The position numbers were made by a program, and so were the translations under genes. A DNA stretch of 64,000 nt from Clitoria ternatea (Eukaryota; Streptophyta; Magnoliopsida; Fabales; Fabaceae). The notes below the pieces were generated by a model, which saw only the letters and a program-made list of their open reading frames with translations, did not search any database and had not been told where the DNA came from. Shown one piece after another: positions 1 through 11,408 of the stretch (position 1 is its first letter; the number at the start of each line of letters is the position of its first letter). The stretch spans positions 189,666,501 through 189,730,500 of the forward strand of contig CM075669.1 in the NCBI GenBank assembly GCA_037962975.1, given 5' to 3'.

Positions 1-368
1 AATCGCAAAAGGTGATGAACTTGCCCCTATGGACAGTGATGGAAAGCTAAATCCTGAGGATAAGTGGTCCATAGCTGACTTCAAAAAGATGGAGTTAAAT
101 GCTAAGGCTAGATTTCTTCTAATCTGTGCTTAGAGCAAGTCTGAATATAATAAGGTTTATAGTTACAAATCTACAAAAGAAATCTGGGATCCTTCAGCAT
201 AACTATGAAGGCACCTCAAATGTTTAGCGTTCTAAGAAAATCTTGGTAACCAAGAAGTATGATAACTTTAAAATGGAGGAACATAAGTCTGTTGACCAGA
301 TGTTTGGGAGATTTCAGACTTTTCTTAATGAGCTTAAACCCTTGGGATCAACACCCTCTATTGAAGAT
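1..368 (+). pseudogene. Sire-A: gag fragment of a Ty1/copia (Sirevirus-type) relic
   Basis: The plus-strand translation resembles the UBN2-type gag region of plant copia elements (for example KWSIADFKKMELNAKA, then a degraded EIW motif). It has several in-frame stops, and the frame is lost near position 200. Gag would form the virus-like particle. The fragment stops where the minus-strand LTR of Sire-B begins, so Sire-B probably inserted here. The start lies outside the window. It is not functional. Assignment to the same element as the plus-strand env-like region at 7.4-9.8 kb is inferred from orientation and family. Confidence 0.6.
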
Positions 369-1408
369 TGATGGTACCAAGTTAGAATTAGCATGGGGGG
401 TTGAATAAGTCTTAAACTCTTTTTTTGAAAAATTCTACAGACCTCTTTGGTGAAATATATAATTTTAACAGACTAGAGAAAGGAAACAGAGAAACACACA
501 GCGGAATTTATCCTGGTTCACTTTCAATCAGAAGCTACGTCCAGTCCCTTCAGAACGAAGGATTTTTCACTATTTTAAAATGTCTTTACAATCTGCACTA
601 GCCCAATGCAATAGTATTCTTGACTCCAGCCATTTCTGGCTTAAACCCAAGTATTCTTAACACTAGCCACTCCTAGCTACAAACCCAAGTATTCTTCCAA
701 AAGCTTCTTTAGGCCACAGTGTTTCCCAACATTAACAAATTCTTGTATTTATAGTCCTTCTAAAGATATCTATTGGTTAGCTTTGAAGGATTTTGGTTTC
801 TTGAGGATTGTGTTGTCAGTGAGTGCAGACACATGCTTTAGAGAACTTTCCTTAACTGGGTAACTTTGAAAGTCTTTAACAAAAGATCCTTTTTGCTTAT
901 GTACTTTAGGAAAGCACGTACACTCTATAGCAGTTGACCTTAGGCTATCCGTTCTGATCAAGTTCAGCTTTTTTGACACCTTGAGACATATAGACAGTTT
1001 TGTTGATAAGCGTGAGAAAGTCTTTAACTTTTTCGTTGATTGCCTTTTTGATGAAAGCTTCAGAAAAGACATGAGAAAGTTCATGCAACTTCATATTTGG
1101 AAAGGAAAGATCCTTTTCAAGCACTCAAAGAGTCACAAATCTTCTCTTGGTTAGAAGACACAAAAAGAGACTTGATCTAGTGAAGCTTGAGTGAGTACAG
1201 ACTTCTTTATTTTAGAAGTGAATTGATTTTTATGGACTCCCCCTTTCTTTTGCAAATGGAGCTCTACGGACTCCTAGCACACTTCAACAGAGTTGTTAGA
1301 CAAATAAACAATACAAACTTCATTTTAGATGAGAGTCTTGATGTGTATTATTAACAAATCACATGGGTTTCAGACTACTCAATCATGAGTTCAGACTTTA
1401 CTTTAACA
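369..1408 (-). repeat. Sire-B 3' LTR (about 1,040 bp)
   Basis: Read on the minus strand, the LTR starts TGTTAAAG directly after a purine tract and ends CCATCA at 369. The start and the AGTCTG/CAGACT-rich body match the plus-strand Sire-A LTR at 10,073-11,408. The length is about 300 bp less than that copy, so it contains deletions. The 364-368 flank (AAGAT) would be a target-site copy, but its partner is missing. The inner edge is well supported by the purine tract; the outer edge is inferred by comparison with Sire-A. Confidence 0.7.
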
Positions 1409-1740
1409 ATCCCCCCTATTTGTTGATAACAAACATTAAGTCTCAAAGATAGAATGAATTCTATATTAAGTGAAAAGTTGAAGTATTAAATTCATAAAGC
1501 ATGAATTTATTCATTCATAGCATAAGTTTTAAATTCTTTTAAGTTTTTGCAAAAGATAGTAAAGTTAATCATATGCAACAGACTTTAAAGGAGTTAAGGC
1601 AATGAATAACAAAAAAGAAAGTCTAACGACATAGAAATTGATCAAAATTTTATTTATGAACACAAGATGTGTTACAAACGTAAAATTTAAAACTTGGACT
1701 ATTTTAAACTTAGACTATTTTCAATTTATTCCCCCTTTTG
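1409..1740 (-). other. Sire-B polypurine tract (1,409-1,419), spacer and upstream second purine tract (1,731-1,740)
   Basis: On the minus strand a run reading AAATAGGGGGGAT abuts the LTR and is the plus-strand primer site. A second run, CAAAAGGGGG, lies about 320 bp upstream. The spacer is AT-rich and non-coding. The same two-tract layout appears in Sire-A, Sire-C and Sire-D. Confidence 0.6.
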
Positions 1741-1759
1741 TAATCAATAAAATAGGGTC

Positions 1760-3562
1760 ATCATTGAGACCTAGTAGCCTTGACAGAAGAGGTTGGAATA
1801 CATTGACTCAAAGAGAGGGTCAAGAGAGATCATGACTGAGATGAGCTGTTAGAGCTGTATTCTGCTTTACTGATCATCCACAAGATATGATTCCACATCC
1901 TCCAAGCATCTTACTCAGTGTTATGATTATACTATAAGAGTCTGGATACTTCTTCATCAGAGAGTCTGCATGGTCTAGGTTCATCCCATGCAGGCATGTA
2001 CGGTTGAACCAAATCTGAAACAGGTTCTTTTCCTTTTCTTGATAGGTGAGGCTTAGCATGAGGACAAAGCCTATCTGGAGCAATAAGGATCTTTGTGGAT
2101 GGTAGACTGAAGGCAGATTTTGCTCTTCCACTTGTAATTTCAGTAAGTGATCTTCCTTGTTGTATGTTCAGCAAAATAACTCTTTATTCCTTCATGAGCT
2201 TGTAGTATATTGCAGCATCAGAAGTTGAGCACAAATTATCATCATAAAGTATTTCCTGTGCAGGCAGAGAAGGGACAAATTTGAATGATAGAGAGGTGGA
2301 TGGCATTGTGATTCTGTTTGACTGAAGTTTGGATTCTGGGTGATGAATGGGCACAAAGGTGAAAACGGGTGTGTGAGTCTGTAATGCTTGAACTTGAGCA
2401 GGGGCAACAAATATAGTTTCCTGATGAGGTAGAGGTTAATCAAGAATCATTTGAGATGTAGTGTCTAAAGGTGGAGGTGATGGAATAGTTTCTGGTTCAA
2501 GTGAGGTTGACTTGGAGTCTAAAGAGTCAAAAATCAAAGGATTAGCAACTGAGGAACCTTCTGAAACAATTTTTCTTATAGAGATATGCTTCAGAATTCT
2601 CCTTGTGATTCTTCCAGAGGATCAAACAAGAACAAATGGTTTAGCAATCGATGGTTTTACAATCTTCAAAACAGGTTCAGACTTTGACACGGAGGGGCCA
2701 GACTTTGCTATTCTAGGAGAGATGCCAACAAGGGTCTTGGCTTTCTTCGTGGGTGGTCCAGACTCTGGTTAATCAGAGTCTAATAAGGAATCGTCGCCTG
2801 AGGATTCTTTCTCATCTTTTAGGGGCACTTCTGGTTGATTTTGCTGAGAGGCTCTAGGAGGAGTGATTATTTCAGAAAATATGGGGGCTTTGGTAGCCAG
2901 ACCACCATACATTTTTAAGTCCCTTGAGCTTTGAACATTAATCCCATGATGTTCAAAAATCTTTCTCAAAACACCTAGATTTGGAATTTTTTTTTCTGTT
3001 TTCTGGTTATAGAAGTGATCAGATAGCACAAGATCACACTGGGCAGACTGACCATGGTCTTCTACATCATAAGAACCATGTAGAACTTGTCCAACTTAGA
3101 CACTACGTCCCTTGCACTTTTTTTGGAGAGAAAACTTGTCTCATGAGAGCATGCAGAAATTTAGCTTTGAGAAGCAAATCCTTTACCAGGAGAATGAGAG
3201 GAGATTTTGAACCATAAAGACACAAGTTTGCTTCAGCTTCTGGAATTGTGATCCCAATGTAGTCTTCAGAAAACACAAGTCCTTCATTCGGGCAACCACA
3301 AGCATTTGCAATGCCATTGATGGAGATTTCTATCCTTCTATTTAAGAAGCCCAGAAATTATTGAATCTTCTTTGTTTATGGTAGCAATGGACCAAAATTC
3401 CAACACCAAAGATGGTGAGTATGCATTAATCGTAGAGCAGAAGTGTAGCCAACCTATTCCATTCAATTCAGCCAAGACATCTCTTCCTTCGTCTTTATAT
3501 TGAATAAGAGAGAAAAATATTGATTCGACAATGTCTTTTGTTGAAAAGTTGATTCCAGCCAC
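1760..3562 (-). pseudogene. Sire-B env-like (extra 3') gene, decayed
   Basis: This is a minus-strand reading region between pol and the 3' LTR, the position of the env-like gene of Sireviruses. The first 75 residues or so (from GINFSTKDIVESIFF) align with the plus-strand Sire-A region at 7,405. The usual initiator is GTG here (3,560-3,562), where Sire-A has ATG, so the start codon is probably lost. Open stretches remain at 3,562-3,338 and 3,029-2,769, separated by stops and frame changes; the latter is acidic and Ser-rich near its end. The protein's role is unknown in plants. The lower boundary is approximate. Confidence 0.6.
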
Positions 3563-3716
3563 TTCAGAGAAAATGATTTTCGGAAGATGAAAAGTTTTTA
3601 GGGTAAAAAGAGATTTTCAATAGAAATTGAAAAAGACAGACAGAGATTTCATAGAGAAAGATGAGGAGTTACAGAGAGGGTTTTTGAATAGATGATTAGA
3701 CAAGTAAAAGCAAAAA

Positions 3717-3801
3717 GAATTTATAGACAACATGACATAATGGAGAGAAAAGCAGTTTTCAGAAAACGGTTATGTTTTGAGCAATGAAAGAGTGCCACGT
3801 G
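3717..3801 (-). promoter_or_regulatory. Putative internal promoter upstream of Sire-B env-like gene (TATA and G-box)
   Basis: On the minus strand, TCTATAAATTC (3,717-3,728) sits about 155 bp before the env-like start and is followed by a pyrimidine-rich leader. About 75 bp further upstream is CACGTG (3,796-3,801) in the context ACACGTGGC, an ABRE/G-box match. This parallels the TATA plus pyrimidine leader before the env-like ORF of Sire-C. No expression evidence is available from sequence. Confidence 0.45.
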
Positions 3802-3959
3802 TCATGAAAAAGAATTAAATGAATATTTAAAAGAATTTAAAGAGGGTACAAACTACATCTCTCAGTATAACAGAGAATAAAAAAAATAATTCTAAGTTAC
3901 AAAGTATGCAGACTGTAAATGTATAGACACTTCAATCATTCAATATTACGCATGTTCAG

Positions 3960-6900
3960 ACTATACTTGATAAAAGTAAACCTTGTGTCGGCTAAGGCTT
4001 AGTGAGAATATTTGCCCATTGGTGGTCTGTATCCACATGCTGCAAATCCAGAACGCCTTTCTGAACGTAGTCACGTATGAAGTGATACTTCACTTCAATA
4101 TGCTTTGCCTTCGTCTTTATAGCACTTGTGTTGTCATAGAACACTGGAATTTTTTCTTCCTTAATTGAATAGTCCTCTAGCTGGTACCTCATCCACAGAA
4201 GTTGTGAACAACATCTAGCTATAGATAGGTATTCTGCTTTAGCTGTGGAAAGGGCTATTGAATTTTGTTTGTTGCTAATCCATGAAATCAAGCTGGTTCC
4301 TAAAAAATGACATCCACCATTTGTGTTTTCCTATCTGTTCTATCACCTGTAAAGTCTGCATCACAGAAGCCACAAAGAGAAAAAGAGTCTATTCTCTTAT
4401 AAAATAACCCAAGGTTAGTGGTACCCACAAGATACCTTAGAATCCTCTTCACTGTAGACAGGTGTGAATCCTTGGGGTCTTCTTGATATCTTACACACAC
4501 ACACACACACACTAAACATTATATCTGGTCTGCTAGATGTTAAATACAATAGAGATCTAATCCTTCTTCTATACACAGTCTGATTAACTTATATACCAGA
4601 TTCATCTTTATTTATAATGTAATTGGGATGCATTGGATTACTCATGGGTTTGGCATCAGACATTTTAAATTTTATGAGTAACTCTTTGGTGTACTTCTAT
4701 TGATAATAAGAATTCCATCAGTAGTTTGTTTGATTTGCAGACCAAGAAAGAATTCGAGTTCGCCCGTCATGCTCATCTCAAATTCAGCCTGCATAGTGTT
4801 TGCAAAATCTCTGCAAAAACTTTCTTTAGTAGTACCAAAGACAATGTCATGTACATAAATTTGTACTATAATAAAGTGTTTATCTAGAACCTTTTCTAAA
4901 TAAAGTTGTATCAACCTTTCCTCTAGTAAAGCCTTTTGATTTAAGAAAAAAACTAAGTCGATCATATGCTCTTGGTGCTTGTTTCAGACCATATAGTGAT
5001 TTACTAAGTTTGAATACATGATTTTTTAAAGATTTGTCTTCAAACCCAGGAAGTTATTTTATAAAAGCTTCTTTAATAAAACCATTTAGAAAAGCGCTTT
5101 TAACATCCATCTATATAATTTGATTCCCTTAAAAGCAACAAAGACAAGTAAAATCCTTATAGCTTCAAGTCTAGCTATAGGAGTAAAAGTTTCAGTGAAG
5201 TTTATATCTTCTTGTTGGTTGTAACCTTGTGCTACAAGCCTTCCCTTGTTCCTTACGACTTTTCCACCTTCATCCAGTTTGTTTCTGAACACTCATCTTG
5301 CTCCAATGATGTTCTTATTCTTAGGTCTTGGAACTAGGGTCCAGACTTTGTTTCTTTCAAATTGGTTTAATTCTTCTTGCATGGCAATGATCCAGTTTGG
5401 ATCCTCCAATGTTTCCTTAATGGTCTTAGGTTCAAAGTCTAAAACCAGTGCCATTGATGATTGGTTTTGGACCCTTGATCTGGTTCGAACTCCTTCAGTT
5501 TAATCTCTAATGATGAGGTCTAGAGGATGATAAGCCTTGAATCTCTAATCTCTTGGTTTCTCTACTTCAGATACTGTCTGTTGATCTGGTTCTAGTTGTT
5601 CAGGAGCAACAGAGTATGAAGATTTGGGTTGTTCTTTAGATTGCATGATACCTACATCATCACATCTAGATCTATCAATTTCTCGTCAGTCTTTGTTAGA
5701 TCATCAAATCTTATGTGCATTGATTTATCAATGGTTTGAGTTCTTGTATTAAAAACTTTAAGATTTTGATATATTTGAATAGCCCATGAAAATACCTTTG
5801 TCACACTTTGAGTCAAACTTTCCAACTTGATCTCCTGTGTTTAGGATATAGCATGTGCATCCAAATGGGTGAGAATATGAAATGTTGGGTTTTCTTCCCT
5901 TCCACAATTCATAGGAAGTCTTATTCAGTATTGGTCTGATAAAGATTCTGTTCTAGATATAACAAGAAGTGCTGACGGCTTTAGCCCAAAAGTATTTTGG
6001 AAAATCATTTTCATAAAGCAAAGTTCTAGTCATCTCCAATAGACTTCTGTTTTTCCTTTCTACAACACCATTATGTTAAGGTGTTCTTGGAGTAGAGAAT
6101 ATATGAGAGATGCTAGTTTTGTTGCAAAACTTTTCAAAATTTTCATTTTCAAATTCTATACCATGGTCGCTACTTATTGTACCAACATAGATTCCTTTTT
6201 CAAATTGGATTTTCTTATAGAAAATCTTGAATACTTGTGCAGACTCATCCTTGTGGGCTAGGAAATAAACCCATGTCATTCTGGTGAAATCATCAACAAT
6301 AACAAAACCATATCCTTTTCCAGCAAGACTCTAGATTTGGGATGGTCCGAACAAGTCTAAATGCAACAGCTCAAGTGGGCTGGACGTTGAAACATCTTTA
6401 TTTTTAAAAGAAGTTCTGTGTTGTTTCCCTTTTTGACATGCTTCGCAGGGTTGGGTTCCATCGAATGGAAGTCTAGGCAGTCCCTTGACTAACCTTTTTC
6501 TATTGATTTTAGAAATATGTTTCATGCTAACATGTCCAAGCTTCTTGTGCCAGATCCATTTTTCTTTAAATGAAGAAAAGAGACAGGTTACATTTTAACT
6601 ATCCAGCTCACCCAAATCAACCTTGTAAAGTTTGTTGTTTCTGTTAGCTGAGAAAAGAGTAGTTCCATCAGTATTGAAGATTGTACACTTGTCTTTGTCA
6701 AAAGAAACTCTCTAACCACTATCGCAAAATTGACTTATGCTTAGTAAGTTATGTTTCAGAGCTTCAACAAAATAAACATTCTCAATTACAGGGAAGGAAT
6801 TTTACCAACTTTAACAATCCCAGTGATTCGGCCGGACTGATTTCCTCTAAAAGTAACTTTTCCTCCTTCAAACTGTTCCAAGTTTAAGAACATAGACCTT

Positions 6901-7000
6901 TCTCTTGTCATGTGATGCGAGCACCAACTGTCTAGATACTAGAAGTGTTGCTTTGCTTTTGTCCTCAAGCACATCTGAAATGGAAGTAATCATTGCCTTT
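3960..7000 (-). pseudogene. Sire-B pol (protease, integrase, RT, RNase H), decayed Ty1/copia
   Basis: Minus-strand fragments appear in copia order. A degraded protease HMT motif lies near 6,930. A GAG-pre-integrase/integrase zinc region is at 6,525-6,331 (CEACQKGKQHR). The integrase core is at 6,279-6,076 (DHGIEFEN) and the RT at 5,292-4,672 (IYVHDIVFGT replaces the usual YVDD). RNase H is at 4,512-3,992 (STAKAEYLS, then DNTSAI). The frame is broken repeatedly by stops and small indels, and the RT catalytic YVDD reads YVHD. It is clearly a dead copy. Gene order (integrase before RT) fixes it as Ty1/copia. Confidence 0.85.
4493..4512. repeat. (AC)10 microsatellite inside Sire-B pol
   Basis: Ten uninterrupted AC dinucleotides lie in the RT to RNase H part of the dead pol. 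The array arose after the frame was lost, or helped destroy it. Confidence 0.9.
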
Positions 7001-7300
7001 GCTACCTAGAACTTCTTGGATCCTGTAGAGTTAGTTGTCTCAACAATTTTCCTTTTTCTCTTTGGGCAGTCTTGAATCATATGACCATGTCTTTTGTAGT
7101 AGTTGCATTTAGCATGTTTATATTCAGGCACAAAGTGTGTTTTTAAAGAATCTTTAGTAACATGACCATACTTCTTGCAACATTTGCACTTGACATTCTT
7201 ACTTTTTAGATTGAAAGGATGTAGAGGAAGTATTCTTTACTCTAGAATTAGTTTCTTCAATAAAACCCAGACCATCCTTTCTGCAAAACCTTTTATTTCT
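7001..7300 (-). pseudogene. Sire-B gag 3' part with zinc knuckles, truncated
   Basis: The minus strand encodes two degraded CCHC-type knuckles, CKCCKKYGH (near 7,180) and CNYYKRHGHMIQDC (near 7,090; the second Cys is replaced by Tyr), then KRKRK. The rest of gag and the 5' LTR are missing. Around 7,260-7,400 the sequence switches to the plus-strand env-like region of Sire-A, which marks a deletion or rearrangement breakpoint. Confidence 0.6.
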
Positions 7301-7404
7301 CTAAAACCTTCTTGCATTCTCTCTCTCTTTCTTCAAGTACTTTTGTCTTTCCTTATTGCCTTAACACTTCTTTCTTCTCAAACCCTTTCCCTTCTTTGTT
7401 CAAA

Positions 7405-9770
7405 ATGGCTAGAATCTCTCTCTCTCAGTTAAGGATGTCATTAAGTCCATGTTCTTCGATGTTGCTTAGCACAAGCTTGAAGGTAGAGATGTTACTGCTG
7501 AGATTGAAGGAATCGGGTGGAGTAGTTTCTGCCTGGACAAGGAACCCTTCTCTCCATCTTTGGCTCTAAAGTTCTAGAAAACTGTCTTGGTGGACAAGAT
7601 GAAGTTCATCTTGATTGGCACTCTACATGGAAAGTAGATTGAGATTTCTGAAGATTTGCTGGTAACTATTCTTCAATGCAATCCTGGAGGAACTGTCTTC
7701 TCAGAAGACCATGAATATGCTGAGGTCTCTAGTTTCACCATCAATGAACTTTAGGGTTTGGAAAAGCTCATCTAGAAAAGACGTTCTCTGAAAGTTTGTT
7801 ACCAAAGGCTAAGATGCCTCATCTACTGATACGTCAAGTGTTCTGCCCTTGTAAGTCTACGAAGGATACCGTGTCGAAATTGGATCGTTTCTACATGTAT
7901 CACATGTTAGTCAAGGAAAAGGTAAATCTGGCCAACATCATTCTGACCTACATGATGTCATCCGTTGTGAAGAAGCAGAAGAAGATTCCCTATCCTGCCG
8001 TTCTCACTGATTTTCAAGCTAGAAAATATGCCTCTAGAATTTGTATCTGACTGGATGATTTGTAGTCCACTGATGACAAAACTGCCAACCTTTTCTCCTC
8101 TCATTAATCAAACAACAACTCCTGCTATTCAAGACCCTGTATAGAAAGCTCCTCTAAAGAGGAAGTCAAAGTCTGAACCTGTGGAGGAGTCTCCTAAGGC
8201 CAAGAAACCTAAGGTTAAAAAAGTCTATGTCTTAGCTGACCAGACTCCTGCTCAAGCCTCTTACCCTTCATCAGAATCGGATGACCAACAACCCATTGGG
8301 CGTGTTCTGAAGAAGAAAAGGTCTGAAAGACCTTTTGCTACTGTTACCTCCAATTCTTCCTCAAGAAGTTCTTATGATCCAACTTTTTCTCTCTGAAGGA
8401 CTATGTCAAGATTCCTTCCAAGAAGCGTTATGTCAACTTCTTTCGCTATTACTATAGAAAATTCCCAGATGTGGATGTCAAGAATTGAACGAAGTATGAC
8501 TGGGTAGACGTATACAATCACAACTATAATTTGTGTGAGTCTGACAAGGCTGCATGGGAAACTAAAAAGGATGAAGCTAAAGCTACTTAAAGAAAGTATG
8601 CTAAATAGACTAATACTCAAAAGCTCTCTGAGATAAAGAAAAAGAAGAAGTCAACATCTTCTGCCAAGACTCATTCCTTAACTCCTGTTTCGATCCCATC
8701 TCCTACCCCTGCCTCAGACCTCCCTTCTACACCTCAGTTACCTTTAACTAAATCTCAATCTACACCTTCTACACCCACACCTAAGCCTAAACCCTCTGAA
8801 CCCCAACCTTCTATACCCAAACCTTCTTAACCTCAACCTTCTCAACCTCAACCTTCTATACTTAAATCCTTTGTACCCTGACCATCTGCATCCCAATTCT
8901 TTAATTCTCCACATTCTTAATATTATCAACCACCCACTGTTCCCTTAACCAAACCTAAGACCTGTACCATAATTTCCTCATTCCCTGGTCATCCTTTACC
9001 CTTTCATGGCCCATATGAACTTCCCACTCTTGTTCAAACCTTTACCCCTCAAGGTGGAGTCTGTATCTTCACCAGGCCTCAGTTCCAACCTGCTATCCTT
9101 GTTGAAGACCTCATGTCCAACTCTTACCTCTACATTTTTTCCTTCTTTGCCATATACCAAGCCATCTGTTTGCAATAACAGACCCGCTAACTTGTCCATG
9201 AACTTCGCCTCCCCACTTGACCATGGATCCAAGCCTTTGCCAAACCCCAGGCCCGCATCCTGATGTATCCAGATTGTGTCATGCCCAAGAATCCCAGGAT
9301 CATCGCTAATAAGCTAAAACATAAAGTCTGGTACTCTTCACCCTCTACACTTGAATAGTATATGCGGACCGTAAAACAACTGCCTAATGATATCTTAGCT
9401 ACTCTTCGTTCTAACCGGTCTCTAAATAGGGACACCTGAAGCCATCTTTGGGCAAATTATCTCTGGGAGCATGATCAGGAATGTAGCTCCTTCACTGGAG
9501 ATATTCTGGTTGATGTTCACAGCTTCTGGGGACATGTTGGAAGAATTCCTTAGTCTCATCCTTCTTTCTGGGAGCCGTCTAGAGCCATTATTTCTCCTTC
9601 CATCTGTTCCCCATCTATCATTATCACTGACCACCCTTATTTATTTTGTATTACTGTTGGTCGTTTGATTTTAGTGTCTGTCTCTACTACCTATCTCATC
9701 TCTGCTTCTACCTCAGTTTTTTCCTGCCCCTCTCAAGGCTAAAAAGTCTCTGTGATGTCCCTCCTCTTGT
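7405..9770 (+). pseudogene. Sire-A env-like gene, decayed
   Basis: ATG at 7,405 begins a reading region homologous to the Sire-B env-like start (shared pattern SxKDxxxSxFF, then EGRDVxAExxGIGW). Stops interrupt it from about codon 20. The open stretch at 8,181-8,396 is Lys/Ser-rich, with KKPKVKKVY and a KKKRS basic cluster. About 8,640-8,960 is a Pro-rich repeat of TPxPKP/QPS type. A later part to about 9,700 has no recognisable domain. The order (conserved N-terminal domain, basic region, proline-rich region) matches Sirevirus env-like products, whose function is not established. It is not translatable as it stands. Confidence 0.6.
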
Positions 9771-9776
9771 TGATAT

Positions 9777-10072
9777 CAAAAGGGGGAGAAGTGTGTAATA
9801 AGTCTGTAGGATTGTGTATCACTACAGTCTGTAGTCCATGTTCTTACATAAATATTATATATGTTCTGTTGCATATATGTTACTTTTAAATTGTTTTATG
9901 AATTATAACTAAAGTTTGTTATATGAGAATAATCTAATTATCTTAATATGGAATATATAACAACCTTATATTATTTTGAATTAAGTAAATCATTGCTTCA
10001 ATTTTTCCTTGTAACACAGACCTCAATTCATCTAAAAGACTTGATGTTTGTTATCAACAAATAGGGGGAGAT
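9777..10072 (+). other. Sire-A upstream purine tract (9,777-9,790), spacer and polypurine tract (10,061-10,071)
   Basis: CAAAAGGGGGAGAA lies about 285 bp upstream of ATAGGGGGAGA, which directly precedes the LTR start TGTTACAACC. The spacer is AT-rich and non-coding. The upstream copy resembles the main tract in context (TTGTTGATATC before it). Confidence 0.7.
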
Positions 10073-11408
10073 TGTTACAACCAAGTCTAAATTCAAGACT
10101 AAGAAGTCTGAACCCTTGAGATTTGTTAATAATATCTATCAAGACGCTTAGTTTAAATGAAGTCTGTACGTATGTTTTATTTAACTATTCTGATTAGTGT
10201 AACAGAAAAGTCCGTAATGCTCTAGTCGTAAGAAACAGGGGGAGTCTGTGTCACTCTTAAAGAGAAGAGTCTGCACTTATTAAATGCTTCAAAGAATCAA
10301 GTCTGATTCAAGCTACAGACCCTGGGATGACCTAAAAGCGTCTGAAAAGAATCTTTCCTTTCTAAATAAGGAACTATAAGGACATCCGTATATCAATTTT
10401 GTACCTATCATAAAAAAGGTAACAAATAGAAAAGTTGAAGGACTACTCGCACAAATCAAGAAATCTGTCTCACATATCCCAAAATGTCAGTAAAAGCTAA
10501 ACCTGTGCAAGACAGAAAGCCTAAAGGTCAACGACTATAAAGATGTACCTAATTGCTTAAAATGGATAAGCAAAAAGACATCTTTTGATAAAGACTATCG
10601 AGGCAATCCATTTTTGGTGTATATCTCTGAAGCATGACAGACTCAGGCCTCTGCAATTGCTGCTTATTCTGTCCTTGAGAAGACCAACAAATTGATTCCA
10701 TCATTGCTGAATCAACGACTATCTCAAGGAAGTATATAAATACAAGAAGAGTTCAAAATGTTTTATTGGCTATTGTCATTTAAAAAGCTTTTGAACATTC
10801 TCTGATCTCTTATAGGAACAAAAGTTTGAAAGACTTTCTCTATAAAAATTTCTAAGTTCTTGTATTTTGCGTAAGTCTTCTTTGTAGTTCTGCTTCTAGC
10901 CGACCTTGACTTATCACAGTCTGTAACTCAACGTACATGTCTTCATATCTCATATCTTTGTATGTTGAGCTATTGGTTGTAACACAAAAACTCTTTATCA
11001 CTCATCTCTGTATTTTGTGTCTGGTGTTGTTCACTAGTTCGTAGTATAAGTGGGAAACACTTAGTGGCCTGAAGAGGCTTTTGAAAGAATACTTGGGTGC
11101 TTAAAGCTAGGAATGACTTGTTGAAACAATACTTGGGTTTAAGCTAGAAATGGATAGAGTCAAGAGTACTTGTAGCATTGGTCTGGCGCTGTTATTGTAA
11201 AAGGTGTTCTTACAATAGTGAAAATCCTTCAAGTTGAAGGTATTGGACGTAGCTTCTGCTTTGGAAATGAACCAGTATAAATCTGCTATGTGATTATCTC
11301 TTCTTACTCTCTGGTCTGTTCAATAATATTAACTATTCAGAGTCCGTAAAAATGAGTAAAATGAGTTAAGACTTATTCACCCCCTTCTAAGTCAGATCTG
11401 AACCATCA
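10073..11408 (+). repeat. Sire-A 3' LTR (about 1,336 bp)
   Basis: The LTR starts TGTTACAACC after the purine tract and ends GAACCATCA. It matches the inverted Sire-B LTR at 369-1,408 along most of its length. The body has more than ten AGTCTG/GTCTGTA-type words, this family's counterpart of the repeated boxes seen in other Sirevirus LTRs. The 3' edge is set by the CA end and by comparison with Sire-B. No 5' LTR of this element is in the window. Confidence 0.75.
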
